A stretch of 64,000 nt of DNA from Janthinobacterium sp. PAMC25594 (lineage in GTDB: Bacteria; Pseudomonadota; Gammaproteobacteria; Burkholderiales; Burkholderiaceae_D): contig NZ_CP080377.1 in assembly GCF_019443505.1 (NCBI RefSeq), positions 1,302,001-1,366,000 of the forward strand, written 5' to 3'. Shown here piece by piece: positions 50,294 to 59,975 of this stretch; position 1 is the stretch's first letter, and every line of letters starts with the position of its first letter. A program made the translations under genes and the position numbers. The notes under the pieces were generated by a model, which was given only the letters and a program-made list of their open reading frames with translations, made no database searches and was not told the origin of the DNA.

Positions 50294-51871
50294 TTAGGCG
50301 CGTTGAGTATGAATGGCTGCGGGGGCTGGCACGGGGGCCGGCGCCGTCTCTTCCGGCCCCTTGCGGATGGCCTTGAGCATCAGCTTCATTTCGATAATCA
50401 ACAGCACGGTGTAGATGGCGGCAAAGCCGGCAATGGTAATCAGCAGTGTCGTCGCGCCCAGGTTGGAGACCGCCACGGCCGTCGGCAGCACGCCTTCGAT
50501 GACCCACGGCTGGCGGCCCACTTCGGCCACGATCCAGCCCGCTTCAATCGCCACCCACGGCAGCGGGATGGCGAATACGGCCAGCTTCAGCAGCCAGCGG
50601 TGCTTGTCCAGGGTGCGGCGCGTCGACAGGATGAAGAACGTGCCGGTGAGCAAGATAAAGAACATGCCCAGGCCCACCATCACGCGGAAGGACCAGAACA
50701 AGGGCCCCACGGGCGGCACGGTGTCGAGCGCTGCCTTGCGGATCTGCTCGGGCGTGGCCTGGCGCGGATCGTCGACGTAGCGCTTCAGCAGCAAGGCATA
50801 GCCCAGGGACTGGCCTTTCGACTCGAACATATCCTTCGCCTCTTGCGGCACGGGCGCGCCCGGCGCCACGCCGCGGATGGTTTGCAGCGCGTCGTACGCC
50901 TTGATGCCATCCTGGATCAGCAGTTCGCCGCGGTCGACCAGCTGCTCGATGCCGGGGATTTCCGTCGTCAGCGAACGCGTGCCGATCAGGCCCATCACCA
51001 TCGGAATGTGCACGGCGTAATGCGTCTCGCGCGCTTTCGCGTCAGGAAAACCGAAGGCCGTGAAGGCGGCGGGCGCCGGCTCCGTGGTCCACATGGCCTC
51101 AATCGCGGCCAGCTTCATCTTTTGATGTTCCGACGACAGGTAGCCGCTTTCATCGCCGAGCACCACCACCGACAGGCTGGCGGCCAGGCCGAACGAGGCG
51201 GCCACCGTCATCGAGCGCTTGGCCAGCTGCACGTGGCGGCCCTTCAGCAGATACCAGGCGGAAATACCCAGCACGAAAATCGACGCGGCCGTATAGCCGG
51301 CCGACACCGTGTGCACGAATTTCGCCTGTGCCACGGGATTCGTCAGCACGGCGCCGAAATCCGTGATTTCCATGCGCATGGTCTGCGGATTGAAGGCCGC
51401 GCCGACGGGATTTTGCATCCAGCCGTTGGCGATCAGAATCCACAGGGCCGAGAAGTTCGAGCCGATGGCCACCAGCCAGGTGGTGACCAGGTGGCCGCGC
51501 TTCGACAGCTTGTCCCAGCCGAAGAAGAACAGGCCGACGAAGGTCGCTTCCAGGAAGAAGGCCATCAAACCCTCGATGGCCAGCGGCGCGCCGAAAATGT
51601 CGCCCACATAATGGCTGTAATAGCTCCAGTTCATGCCGAACTGGAATTCCATGACGATGCCCGTCGCCACGCCCATGGCGAAGTTGATGCCGAACAAGAC
51701 ACCCCAGAACTTGGTCATGTCGCGCCAGATGGGGCGGTTCGTCATCACGTAAACCGTCTCCATGATGGCGAGGATCACTGACAGGCCGATCGTCAGCGGA
51801 ACGAATATAAAGTGGTACAGAGCTGTCAGCGCGAACTGCAGTCTGGATAAAGCGACAATATCGAAGTCCAT
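50294..51871 (-). CDS. cydA: Cytochrome bd ubiquinol oxidase subunit I
   Basis: A 525-residue subunit that carries all hemes. LQFALTALYHFIFVPLT near residue 10 contains the heme d/b595 His19. The Q-loop region follows, and GRQPWVIEGVLPTA near residue 440 is the quinol-site signature. The ATG at 51871 has AAGGA upstream and gives MDFDIVALSRLQF; an open frame to 51952 adds 27 unlikely residues. It follows cydC by 121 bases and precedes cydB. The length of the Q-loop suggests the standard form. Confidence 0.97.
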   Translation of the reverse strand: MDFDIVALSRLQFALTALYHFIFVPLTIGLSVILAIMETVYVMTNRPIWRDMTKFWGVLFGINFAMGVATGIVMEFQFGMNWSYYSHYVGDIFGAPLAIEGLMAFFLEATFVGLFFFGWDKLSKRGHLVTTWLVAIGSNFSALWILIANGWMQNPVGAAFNPQTMRMEITDFGAVLTNPVAQAKFVHTVSAGYTAASIFVLGISAWYLLKGRHVQLAKRSMTVAASFGLAASLSVVVLGDESGYLSSEHQKMKLAAIEAMWTTEPAPAAFTAFGFPDAKARETHYAVHIPMVMGLIGTRSLTTEIPGIEQLVDRGELLIQDGIKAYDALQTIRGVAPGAPVPQEAKDMFESKGQSLGYALLLKRYVDDPRQATPEQIRKAALDTVPPVGPLFWSFRVMVGLGMFFILLTGTFFILSTRRTLDKHRWLLKLAVFAIPLPWVAIEAGWIVAEVGRQPWVIEGVLPTAVAVSNLGATTLLITIAGFAAIYTVLLIIEMKLMLKAIRKGPEETAPAPVPAPAAIHTQRA

Positions 51872-51992
51872 ATGATTTCCTTGGTGTTTCCCTACTGTAA
51901 TTGTAAACTTGGTATCAATCTGATGCTGTTTCGCTTGGCGCCGTTGTGGCAAAGCTGTCAGGCAGCGCCGCCTGTGTCTCTCCTATTGTTCT

Positions 51993-53675
51993 TCAATCGC
52001 CGCGCAAGCCGGCCAGCGCCGCCTCGAAGGCGGGTGTGCCACGGCGCGCGTCACCGACGATGCGGCCATCGCTCAGGCTGACCAGCCGGTCCGCCAGCGT
52101 CGCTTCGCGCCGCAAGTGGGTTGCGATCAGCAAGCTGCGTCCTTCGCTGCGCGCGCGCAGGCGCTGCAGGACGTCGATCGCCACCTGCGCATTCAGCGCT
52201 TCCGTCGCTTCGTCCAGCAGCCACAAGGTCGATGCGTGCAGGAACAGCCGCGCCAGCGCCAGCCGGCGCGCCTGCCCGCCCGACAAGCCCAGGCCGCCCT
52301 CGCCCAGCATGGTGTCCAGGCCGCCCGCCAAGGCCCGCACTTCCTCATCCAGGCCGGCCGATTGCAGCGCCGCCCACAGCTGCGCATCGCTGGCGGACGG
52401 GTCGGCCAGGCGCAGGTTGTCGCGCAGGCTGTCCTGGAACAATTCCGTCTTCTGCGTGAACAAACAGGCGCGACCCGCGTGCACCGTGCCCGACAGGGGC
52501 GCCAGCTCGCGCGCGGCGATGGCCAGCAAGGTGGACTTGCCCGCACCGCTGGGGCCGATCAAGGCCACGCGCTCGCCATCGGCGATATGCAGGGAAATAT
52601 CGTGCAAGATGGCATTATTGCTGCCCGCATGCGCGGCGCTGACGTGTTCCAGGCGCAAGCCCGGTGCGGCGTCGACGGGCGGCGGAGGTACATCTTCTCC
52701 ATCGAGGCGCGGCGCCAGGCGGCGCATGGCCAGCAGCATGCGGCCCGCTTCCAGCGCACCACGGCGCAAGCCCGCAAACGGTTCCACGGCCGTCAGGGCG
52801 ATCAGCAAGGCCAGCGCCGCCAGCGGCACGTTCAGCACCTGCTGCTGCACCAGCGCCGCCACGGCCAGCAGCACCCCTGCCAGGGTCGCGCTGCCAGCCA
52901 CGCCATACGCGGCGCCGGCCGCCGTCTCCAGGCGCAGCAGGGCGAAATCGGCTTGCGCCAGCGAGCGGTCGATATGCCCCAGCGCGGCGCACTGGGCATC
53001 GATGCGGCCTGCCATCACCAAATCCGTCTGGCCAGCCACCAGGTCGATGGTGCCGGAACGCAATTTTTCGATGGCGCGCGAGCGCACGATGGCGGGACGG
53101 CGGGCACGCTGCGCCACGAGCCAGCTGATGCCGCCACCGGCGACCAGCAGCCACGCGGCCAGGCCCAGGCCCAGCTGCCACTGCATCACGCCCAGCGCCA
53201 AGCCGGCCAGCAGGGCCGCGCACAGCGCCGTGAAGGCAGGCACCAGCAGGCGCAAATACAGCGCTTCGAGCGCGTCGATATCGGCCGTCAGGCGAAACAG
53301 CAGCTTGGCGGGCTGGCGCAGCAGGCGGCTGGCCGCTTCCGGGCGCGTCCAGCCGCGGAACAGTTGCACGCGGATGCTGGCCAGCGCAGCGAACGTGGCG
53401 TCGTGCGTGACGAGCCGCTCCGCATAGCGCGAGCCCGTGCGGCCGATGGCCAGCAGGCGGATGCCGGCCGACGGGCCGAACACGTCGAACAGCACGGCCG
53501 TGGAGGCATGCAGGCCGGCAATCGAGGTGGCGGTAATAAACCAGCCGGACAAGCCCAACAAGGCCATGCCGGCCACCGCCGTCAGGGCCGCCAGCAAGGC
53601 GCCCCCGATCAGCTTGCCGGGTTGCGCCAGCAGCAATTGCCGCAGGACGGTGTTCGATATGAGGGAAGTTTTCAT
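51993..53675 (-). CDS. cydC: Thiol reductant ABC exporter subunit CydC
   Basis: A 560-residue half-transporter. The N-terminal membrane domain (residues 1-310) has about six helices, and the ATPase domain has Walker A GPSGAGKST near residue 370, the signature LSGGQARRLALAR near 472 and Walker B LWLLDEATEAL. With CydD it exports glutathione or cysteine, which is needed to assemble cytochrome bd hemes. The start overlaps the cydD stop by four bases. The ordering cydD-cydC-cydA fits the betaproteobacterial operon. Confidence 0.95.
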   Translation of the reverse strand: MKTSLISNTVLRQLLLAQPGKLIGGALLAALTAVAGMALLGLSGWFITATSIAGLHASTAVLFDVFGPSAGIRLLAIGRTGSRYAERLVTHDATFAALASIRVQLFRGWTRPEAASRLLRQPAKLLFRLTADIDALEALYLRLLVPAFTALCAALLAGLALGVMQWQLGLGLAAWLLVAGGGISWLVAQRARRPAIVRSRAIEKLRSGTIDLVAGQTDLVMAGRIDAQCAALGHIDRSLAQADFALLRLETAAGAAYGVAGSATLAGVLLAVAALVQQQVLNVPLAALALLIALTAVEPFAGLRRGALEAGRMLLAMRRLAPRLDGEDVPPPPVDAAPGLRLEHVSAAHAGSNNAILHDISLHIADGERVALIGPSGAGKSTLLAIAARELAPLSGTVHAGRACLFTQKTELFQDSLRDNLRLADPSASDAQLWAALQSAGLDEEVRALAGGLDTMLGEGGLGLSGGQARRLALARLFLHASTLWLLDEATEALNAQVAIDVLQRLRARSEGRSLLIATHLRREATLADRLVSLSDGRIVGDARRGTPAFEAALAGLRGD

Positions 53676-55366
53676 GCCGGCTGTTCCTGTTCGTGCTCCT
53701 GCGCCCGGACATCGACCTGCACCGTGCGCTGCAGCCGGCCAGCCAGCACGGGGTCATGCGTGGCGACGAGCATCGTCTTGCCCTTGGCCAGTGCCAGCAA
53801 GGCGTCCGTCACGCGCGCCGCCGTTTCGCTGTCCAGGTGGGCCGTCGGTTCATCGACCAGCAGCAAATCGGCATGCGGGTGCAGGGCCACGCGGGCCAAG
53901 GCCAGGCGCACGGCTTCGCCGCCGGACAAGCCCTGGCCGCCATCGCTGAGCATGATGGCCGGCTGCGCCTGCGCCACGCTAGCCAGGTCGGCCAGGTGCA
54001 GCGCCTGCGTCACCTGCGCCGCGTTCGCACCGAGGCGGCCCAGGGTCACATTCTGGCGGACGGACGCGGCAAACACGTGGGGACGCTGGCCCATCCACGC
54101 CATGCGCTGGCGCAAGGTATTGACGCTGCTGTCGGTCAGGCGCACGCCGCCGATGCGGATCTCGCCATCGCTGGCGGGCAGCAAGCCGGCCAGCAAGGAT
54201 AGCAAGGTGGTCTTGCCGGCGCCGCTGGCGCCCAGCAGGGCCACGTGTTCGCCGGCGCGCACGCTCAAGTCAAAGCCGTCGAACACGGGCGCTTCGCCGG
54301 GATGGGCAAAGCGCAGTTCACGGATGTCGATGGCGGGCGGCGCTGCCACCGCCATGGCGGCGGCGGAAACGGCGGCAACTTCCACGCCGGCACCAGGCAG
54401 GGCGACGCCCTCGCCCGCCAGGTCATGCAGGCCGGCCAGGCCCGCTTCGCCGGCCGCCTTGTCGTGCCAGACGGCGGCCAGTTCGCGCAAGGGTTCAAAA
54501 AACGCGGGCGCCAGCAGCAGGATGAACAAGCCCTGCCCCAGCGTCAGTTCGCGGCCCCAGGTGCCGAAATTGATGCTGCCCAGCAAGGAGAACCCGATAA
54601 ACGCCGCCACCATGGCCACCCCCAGCGCGGAAAACAGTTCCAGCACGGCGGACGACAAAAAGGCGATGCGCAGCACCACCATCGTGCGCCGGCGCACGGA
54701 TTGCGACGAGGCGTCCAGGCGTTCCGCCGTGGCGTCGACGGCGTCGAGCGCGCGCAGGGTGGCCAGGCCGCGCAGGCGGTCCAATAGAAAGGCGTTCATG
54801 CTGCCCATTTCCACCATCTGCGCGCGGCTGGCCACTTGCGCGCCCATGCCCACCAGGGCCATGAAGACGGGAATCAGGGGCGCGGCGATGAGCAGGATCA
54901 AGGCGGCGATCCACGACAGCGGCGTTACGACGGCGAGGATCACGAGCGGCACGGTGAGCACTTTCCAGCGCGCCGGCCTGTAGCGCACCAGATACGGCAC
55001 GATGGCTTCGGCCTGTTCGGCGATGACGCTGGCCGCCTGACCCGACTGCGCGCGCTGGCGGTCCAGCGGCGAACGCTGCGCCAGCGCTTGCGCCACCTGG
55101 GCGCGCAAGGTGCTCAGATGGGCGCGCGCCGCCGCGTACATGCGCCGCGCGCCCCACGCTTCGCAGCCGGCGCGCAGCACGCCCAGCAGCAGCACGCCAG
55201 CGGCCGGCAACAGGGCCGCGCGCCACGGTGCACCATCGAGCATGGCTTGCACGGCCCAGGCCAGCAAGGCCGCTTGTGGCAGCCACAACAAGGCGGCGCC
55301 GCCTTGCGCCAGGCTGGCGGCGCGGGGGAGGATAAAGCGGGGCAAAGACAGTGGCGTGGTCGGCAT
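53672..55366 (-). CDS. cydD: Thiol reductant ABC exporter subunit CydD
   Basis: A 564-residue half-transporter, the first gene of the cyd operon. The membrane domain includes WLPQAALLAWAVQAML near the N-terminus, and the ATPase domain has Walker A GASGAGKTT, the signature LSGGEAVRLALAR and Walker B LLLVDEPTAHLD. It pairs with CydC for glutathione/cysteine export to the periplasm. The ATG at 55366 was chosen because upstream sequence contains a promoter and dyads; the open frame to 55645 would overlap the divergent regulator. The ribosome site is weak (TAGAG). Confidence 0.93.
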   Translation of the reverse strand: MPTTPLSLPRFILPRAASLAQGGAALLWLPQAALLAWAVQAMLDGAPWRAALLPAAGVLLLGVLRAGCEAWGARRMYAAARAHLSTLRAQVAQALAQRSPLDRQRAQSGQAASVIAEQAEAIVPYLVRYRPARWKVLTVPLVILAVVTPLSWIAALILLIAAPLIPVFMALVGMGAQVASRAQMVEMGSMNAFLLDRLRGLATLRALDAVDATAERLDASSQSVRRRTMVVLRIAFLSSAVLELFSALGVAMVAAFIGFSLLGSINFGTWGRELTLGQGLFILLLAPAFFEPLRELAAVWHDKAAGEAGLAGLHDLAGEGVALPGAGVEVAAVSAAAMAVAAPPAIDIRELRFAHPGEAPVFDGFDLSVRAGEHVALLGASGAGKTTLLSLLAGLLPASDGEIRIGGVRLTDSSVNTLRQRMAWMGQRPHVFAASVRQNVTLGRLGANAAQVTQALHLADLASVAQAQPAIMLSDGGQGLSGGEAVRLALARVALHPHADLLLVDEPTAHLDSETAARVTDALLALAKGKTMLVATHDPVLAGRLQRTVQVDVRAQEHEQEQPA

Positions 55367-55375
55367 CTCTATACT

Positions 55376-55497
55376 TTTTGAGTTTTCAGAATTTTCTGTA
55401 AATTCGATTTTTTGTATAATACTGCGAAACATGACATATATCAATTGACCCTGCGGGTGTGGCGTGAAAAAATTCAGATAATTATGAAAACTCAAAA
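55376..55497. promoter_or_regulatory. Divergent cyd/GbsR control region with a promoter and dyads
   Basis: For the cyd operon (minus strand) a -35 TTGATA (55439-55444) and -10 TATTAT (55416-55421) are separated by exactly 17 bases. The dyad CAGAA-TT-TTCTG (55387-55398) lies just downstream of the start. TTTTGAGTTTTC (55376-55387) and its exact complement GAAAACTCAAAA (55486-55497) bracket the region; a TATAAT at 55415-55420 could serve the regulator. These are candidate GbsR-type sites. Confidence 0.6.
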
Positions 55498-56056
55498 TAT
55501 CCACATGACGCCGCTGATCCTGACCTTTGTCAGCCATTTCGGCGAGATGGGCAGCCGCTGGGGCTTTAACCGTACGGTGGGACAAGTGTACGCCTTGTTG
55601 TTTGTCGCGGAGCATCCTTTGCACGCGGACGAAATCGCGGAACACCTGAGTTTTTCACGCTCGAACGTGAGCATTGGCTTGAAGGAATTGCAGGGCTGGG
55701 GCTTGATCCGCCAGTCGCGCATCCCTGGTGACCGGCGCGAGTATTTTTCGTCCCTGGGCGATGTGTGGCAAATCTTCCGCGTGGTGGCCGCCGAACGCCG
55801 CCGCCGCGAAGTGGCGCCCACCCTGACGGTGCTGCGCGAATCGCTGCTGGCGCCGGCCACGGAACCCGTGGACCAGTATGCGCAGGAGCGCATGCGCGAA
55901 ATGTATGAATTGGTCGACCTGGCCAACACCTGGTTCGACGACTTGCAGCGCCTGTCGCCCGAATCGATGGCGCAGCTGATGAAAATGGGCGCCAAGGTGC
56001 AAAAATTGCTCAACGCCAAGGACCGTCTGTTTGGCGTCAGCAACAACAACGACTGA
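55484..56056 (+). CDS. GbsR/MarR family transcriptional regulator
   Basis: A 190-residue regulator of the GbsR subgroup. The N-terminus has FGEMGSRWGFNRTVGQVYALL, the family start, and the winged helix-turn-helix (ADEIAEHLSFSRSNVSIGLKEL) follows near residues 50-73. It is divergent from the cyd operon, so it probably controls cytochrome bd in response to redox or respiratory state; this is inference. The ATG at 55484 was chosen by family alignment; ATG at 55505 is possible and neither has a strong ribosome site. GbsR proteins usually respond to choline or unknown metabolites. Confidence 0.88.
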   Translation: MKTQNIHMTPLILTFVSHFGEMGSRWGFNRTVGQVYALLFVAEHPLHADEIAEHLSFSRSNVSIGLKELQGWGLIRQSRIPGDRREYFSSLGDVWQIFRVVAAERRRREVAPTLTVLRESLLAPATEPVDQYAQERMREMYELVDLANTWFDDLQRLSPESMAQLMKMGAKVQKLLNAKDRLFGVSNNND

Positions 56057-56332
56057 ACCCTCCTCCTGCCTCCCCCTCTGGCACCAAGCGGCGTGTCCTC
56101 TCACGCCGTTTCTGATCGCCGCGAGCATTCTCGCTAGCACAGCCATAAATAGGCGTATGCGATATTATCAAATAAATCAATAGAATTATTTAAATTGTAT
56201 TGATTTGCATCGAGACTAAGCTTGCATATGCGTACTCACGCAAAGGCGATCGGGCGACAAAATGACCTCCCTGACAGGATGGCGCGCACCCTGAAGCCGT
56301 GAAATGCCTTCAATAAAATAAAGGGGATTTTG

Positions 56333-56899
56333 ATGAAAAGCATAACAAGCGTTGCCATACAGGCATCCATGCTGGCCGCCCTGACGGCCCTTGGGGGCCT
56401 GGCACAGGCTGCCACATGGATCGACGTGGGTCCGGCCAGCGGTTTCGTCATCGCCAGCAGCACCGTCACGTATTCACCATCGCCGGCACTGCAGGTGAAA
56501 TATTATGACGATAATCTGGTGCCGCAGAGTCCTGCGGCCATCCAGGGTTACATCAATGGCGTGTTCGGCAGCAGCCTGGGCGCCGCCGTCTCGTTTTGCG
56601 ACAACGCCACCTCGGGCTGCACTGCCGGCACCACGGCAGGCTTGAGCGGCGGCGTCAATTCCTATACGAGCGCGGCCGCCTATGACTATCTGGCCATCCA
56701 CTTCGGCCAGGGCGAACTGGTGTTCCACTGGGCCGCACCCGTGGCCGCCGGCGCCACTTTCACGGTGGCGGGCCTGCCCAAGGATCTGAGCAACTACAGG
56801 GCCTTCATTTCCGCCGTGCCGGAACCTGAAACCTATGCCATGCTGCTCGCCGGCTTGGGCATGCTGGGCTTCCTGGCACGCCGCCGCCAGGGAAAGTAA
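56333..56899 (+). CDS. PEP-CTERM sorting domain protein
   Basis: A 188-residue secreted protein. The signal peptide is residues 1-26 (ending GLAQA). The C-terminus carries a PEP-CTERM sorting signal: VPEPETYAMLLAGLG followed by a short hydrophobic stretch and RRR. Such proteins are processed by an exosortase and displayed on the cell surface, often with exopolysaccharide. The middle portion is beta-rich and has a Cys pair (about residues 84 and 91). The ATG at 56333 has AAGGGGA upstream. No exosortase gene is in the window. Confidence 0.9.
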   Translation: MKSITSVAIQASMLAALTALGGLAQAATWIDVGPASGFVIASSTVTYSPSPALQVKYYDDNLVPQSPAAIQGYINGVFGSSLGAAVSFCDNATSGCTAGTTAGLSGGVNSYTSAAAYDYLAIHFGQGELVFHWAAPVAAGATFTVAGLPKDLSNYRAFISAVPEPETYAMLLAGLGMLGFLARRRQGK

Positions 56900-57070
56900 G
56901 CCTCATATTAAGTCTCATCACGGCAGCGGCGCAGCAGCGCCCGCTGCCGCCCTCAATGCCAGCGGCATCTTTACGCCGCGCTTGCGGCGCCAGGCCCACT
57001 GTTTACACCATTTTTAGATCCCCCTCGCTATGCTCGACAGCATCAATCGCTGATCGACAAGGGAGAATTC

Positions 57071-57250
57071 ATGCACGAACAACCGTTTCAGCCACGCGCG
57101 CGCAGCGTGATCCGCCAGCACTTGCCCGTGCGGGAACGGCTGCGTCTGGCCCGACTGGCCAACAGAAAAATCGTTTCGGTATGCTCGGCGCTGCTGTGCG
57201 CGGTGCCGCTGCTGTATTTGCTGAGCATGGTGCTGTTTGCGCAGCCTTAG
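57071..57250 (+). CDS. Small basic single-pass membrane protein
   Basis: A 59-residue protein from the ATG at 57071, preceded by AAGGGAGAA. Residues 1-35 are basic (RARSVIRQHLPVRERLRLA) and residues 36-57 form one hydrophobic helix (SVCSALLCAVPLLYLLSMVLF). The orientation rule puts the N-terminus in the cytoplasm. It is a hypothetical protein; the composition and ribosome site support coding. Confidence 0.65.
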   Translation: MHEQPFQPRARSVIRQHLPVRERLRLARLANRKIVSVCSALLCAVPLLYLLSMVLFAQP

Positions 57251-57320
57251 GGCCGCGCGCTGACAGACAGGAAAGAGAGAAGTTGCGGCCGCATGGCGCA
57301 AGCCGTGGCCAGTATGAAAC

Positions 57321-57396
57321 TGGTCCGCCCAGAGGGAATCGAACCCCCATTCACGGTTTAGAAGACCGTTGTCCTATCCGTTGAACGATGGGCGGA
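57321..57396 (-). tRNA. tRNA-Arg (anticodon TCT)
   Basis: The minus strand folds into a 76-base cloverleaf. The acceptor arms are TCCGCCC and GGGCGGA with a genomically encoded CCA (57321-57323). The anticodon loop CTTCTAA lies in a five-pair stem, and the T arm carries GGTTCGATTCC. Arg(TCT) decodes AGA and AGG. Confidence 0.96.
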
Positions 57397-57449
57397 AAGG
57401 TGCAGTATTTTAATCTATGCGCGCCAGCAATGAAATGCCAGCGCGGAAT

Positions 57450-57480
57450 AGAAAACGGGCTGTCATTTCTGACAGCCCGC
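57450..57480 (-). terminator. Terminator between the tRNA genes
   Basis: CGGGCTGTCA (57456-57465) and TGACAGCCCG (57470-57479) form a perfect ten-base stem with a four-base loop. On the minus strand it is followed by GTTTTC. It lies after tRNA-Pro and before tRNA-Arg, so it may end tRNA-Pro transcription or be bidirectional. Confidence 0.7.
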
Positions 57481-57489
57481 TTATGACTT

Positions 57490-57566
57490 TGGTCGGAGTA
57501 CAAGGATTCGAACCTTGGACCCCCTGGTCCCAAACCAGGTGCGCTACCGGGCTGCGCCACACTCCG
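57490..57566 (-). tRNA. tRNA-Pro (anticodon TGG)
   Basis: The minus strand gives a 77-base cloverleaf with acceptor arms CGGAGTG and TACTCCG and an encoded CCA (57490-57492). The anticodon loop TTTGGGA is in a CCTGG/CCAGG stem, and the T arm reads GGTTCGAATCC. Pro(TGG) reads CCA and other CCN codons. Confidence 0.96.
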
Positions 57567-57648
57567 AAGACAAGATAATAACGCCCCCATCCAATTTCGT
57601 CAATTGCCATAGACGAATTAGATGGAAATAACTATCGGTTCTTGCCTA

Positions 57649-58986
57649 TCACGCCGTAACTTTATCCGCGATGCGGCGCGCCATCGATTCGGCCTGCTCT
57701 TTATCTTTCGCCTCGACCATCACGCGGATCAACGGCTCGGTGCCCGATGCGCGGATCAGCACGCGGCCCGTGTCGCCCAGTTCGGCCTCGACCAATTCTT
57801 TCTCGGCCACCATGGCGGCATTTTTTTGCCAGTCGAAACCGGGCGCCACGCGCAGATTGATCAGGGTTTGCGGGAACAGTACCAGTTCGGCCAGGCATTG
57901 CTGCAGGCTCTGGCCGCTACGCTTGAGCGCGGACAACACCTGCAGCGCGGAGACGATGCCGTCACCCGTCGTATGGCGATCCAGGCACAGCAGATGGCCG
58001 GAGCCCTCGCCGCCCAGTATCCAGCCCTTTTCCTTCATGACTTCCAGCACATAGCGGTCGCCCACCTTGGCACGCGCAAAGCCGATACCCTGCTGCTTGA
58101 ACAGCACTTCCAGCGCCATGTTGGTCATCAGGGTGCCCACGGCGCCCGCCACGGGGCCCGTTGCCAGCCGGTCCTTGACCATGACGTACAACAGCTCGTC
58201 GCCGTTATACAGCCGCCCCGTGGCGTCGCACATGATCAGGCGGTCGGCGTCGCCATCGAGGGCGATGCCGAGGTCGGCACCGTGCTCGACGACGGCTTCG
58301 GCCATCGCTTTGGTTGCCGTGGCGCCGAAGCCCGCATTGATGTTGAAGCCATCGGGCTTGTTGCCGATGGCGATGACTTCCGCCCCCAGCTCATGGAACA
58401 CGTGCGGCGCGATATGGTAGGCGGCGCCATGCGCGCAGTCGACGACGATCTTCAGGCCGCGCAAGTCCAGCTCGTTCGGGAAGGTGCTCTTGCAAAACTC
58501 GATGTAGCGGCCCTGGGCGTCGTCCAGGCGCTTGGCGCGGCCCAGCTTGTCCGACGGCACGCAGGCCATGGGCTCGTCGAGCGCCGCTTCGATTTCCAGT
58601 TCCACGCTGTCGGGCAGCTTGGTGCCCTGACTGGAAAAGAACTTGATGCCATTGTCATGATACGGATTGTGCGAGGCGGAAATGACGACACCAGCCGACA
58701 GGCGCAGCGCCCGCGTCAGGTAGGCGATCGCCGGTGTCGGCATGGGACCGGCCAGCATCACATCCACGCCGGCTGCCGCCATGCCCGCTTCCAGCGCCGC
58801 TTCCAGCATGTAGCCGGAAATGCGCGTGTCCTTGCCGATCAGCACCGTCGGGCGCGCCTTGCCGCCTTGCGACTTGGCCAGCACCTTGCCGGCCGCATAG
58901 CCGAGGCGCATGACGAAATCGGGGGTGATCGGAGCCGTGCCCACCAGGCCGCGGATGCCATCGGTGCCAAAATATTTACGCGTCAT
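57649..58986 (-). CDS. glmM: Phosphoglucosamine mutase
   Basis: A 445-residue enzyme that converts glucosamine-6-phosphate to glucosamine-1-phosphate on the way to UDP-GlcNAc. The N-terminus [14 protein letters not shown], the catalytic phosphoserine in [13 protein letters not shown] (about residue 102), the metal-binding DGDADR loop and the [12 protein letters not shown] phosphate site near the C-terminus all match GlmM. It is 40 bases after folP on the same strand and forms the classic ftsH-folP-glmM cluster. Confidence 0.97.
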   Translation of the reverse strand: MTRKYFGTDGIRGLVGTAPITPDFVMRLGYAAGKVLAKSQGGKARPTVLIGKDTRISGYMLEAALEAGMAAAGVDVMLAGPMPTPAIAYLTRALRLSAGVVISASHNPYHDNGIKFFSSQGTKLPDSVELEIEAALDEPMACVPSDKLGRAKRLDDAQGRYIEFCKSTFPNELDLRGLKIVVDCAHGAAYHIAPHVFHELGAEVIAIGNKPDGFNINAGFGATATKAMAEAVVEHGADLGIALDGDADRLIMCDATGRLYNGDELLYVMVKDRLATGPVAGAVGTLMTNMALEVLFKQQGIGFARAKVGDRYVLEVMKEKGWILGGEGSGHLLCLDRHTTGDGIVSALQVLSALKRSGQSLQQCLAELVLFPQTLINLRVAPGFDWQKNAAMVAEKELVEAELGDTGRVLIRASGTEPLIRVMVEAKDKEQAESMARRIADKVTA

Positions 58987-59026
58987 CGTATTTCTCTTCT
59001 TGTTGTTTATGATAAATCTTACAGGC

Positions 59027-59860
59027 TCAGTGTGCCATGCGCCAGACCTTCAACGCATCGACGGTTTCAGCTACATCATGCACACGGATAATTTCTGCAC
59101 CTTGCGCTACCGCAGCAAGCGCACCGGCAACACTGCCGGCCAGGCGTTGCTCGACGGGACGTCCCGTGACGGCGCCGATCATCGACTTGCGCGACAGGCC
59201 CGCCAGCACGGGCAGGTCCAGCTCGCTGCGCAACTGGCGCGTGGCGCGCAGCAAGGCATAGTTCTGCTCCACCGTCTTGCCGAAACCAAAGCCGGGATCG
59301 ACGCACAGGCGCTCGCGGGCGATGCCGGCCGCCGTCAGGGTGTCGATGCGTTCGCGCAGGAAGTCAGTGACTTCGCGCACCACATCGTCGTACTGGGGCT
59401 GGGCTTGCATGGTTTCTGGCACGTTTTGCATGTGCATGATGCACAGCGCGCAGTCGCTGTCCTGCACGGCCTCGATGGCGCCCGGCGCGCGGAAACCGTT
59501 GATGTCGTTGATCATGTCGGCGCCCGCCAGGATGGCTTCGCGCATCACTTCGGGTTTATACGTGTCGACGGAGAGGGGCTTGCCGCAGTCGCGCAAGGCG
59601 TACAGCACCGGCATGACGCGCGCAAGCTCGTCCTGCAGCGGCAAGGGCGGCGCGCCGGGACGGCTCGATTCGCCGCCGATATCGATGATGTCGACGCCGT
59701 CGACTATCATCTGCTCGGCGCGCGAGAGGGCAAATTCCAGGTGTTGATACTGGCCCGCATCGGAAAACGAGTCGGGCGTGATGTTCAGGATGCCCATCAC
59801 CAGCGCCTGCGTGCCGGACAGGTTGAAGCCGAAACGGCCGAATTGCAAATAGTGTCGCAT
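59027..59860 (-). CDS. folP: Dihydropteroate synthase
   Basis: A 277-residue TIM-barrel enzyme that joins p-aminobenzoate and dihydropterin pyrophosphate in folate synthesis, the target of sulfonamides. The motifs [24 protein letters not shown], and [10 protein letters not shown] are all visible. The first Asn in the NITPDSFSD segment binds magnesium. It lies between ftsH and glmM, with 115 bases upstream to the ftsH stop. Residue variation for resistance cannot be judged here. Confidence 0.97.
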   Translation of the reverse strand: MRHYLQFGRFGFNLSGTQALVMGILNITPDSFSDAGQYQHLEFALSRAEQMIVDGVDIIDIGGESSRPGAPPLPLQDELARVMPVLYALRDCGKPLSVDTYKPEVMREAILAGADMINDINGFRAPGAIEAVQDSDCALCIMHMQNVPETMQAQPQYDDVVREVTDFLRERIDTLTAAGIARERLCVDPGFGFGKTVEQNYALLRATRQLRSELDLPVLAGLSRKSMIGAVTGRPVEQRLAGSVAGALAAVAQGAEIIRVHDVAETVDALKVWRMAH

Positions 59861-59975
59861 GTGAATCTTTGTAGTCGTCAGGGAAAAACTGCTGCGGCAA
59901 CGAAAAAGGGCAAGGATCGCTCCTTACCCTCGTTCTTGCCATGCCATTGCGCGCCGCCCGTCAGGGCAGCCGTTA

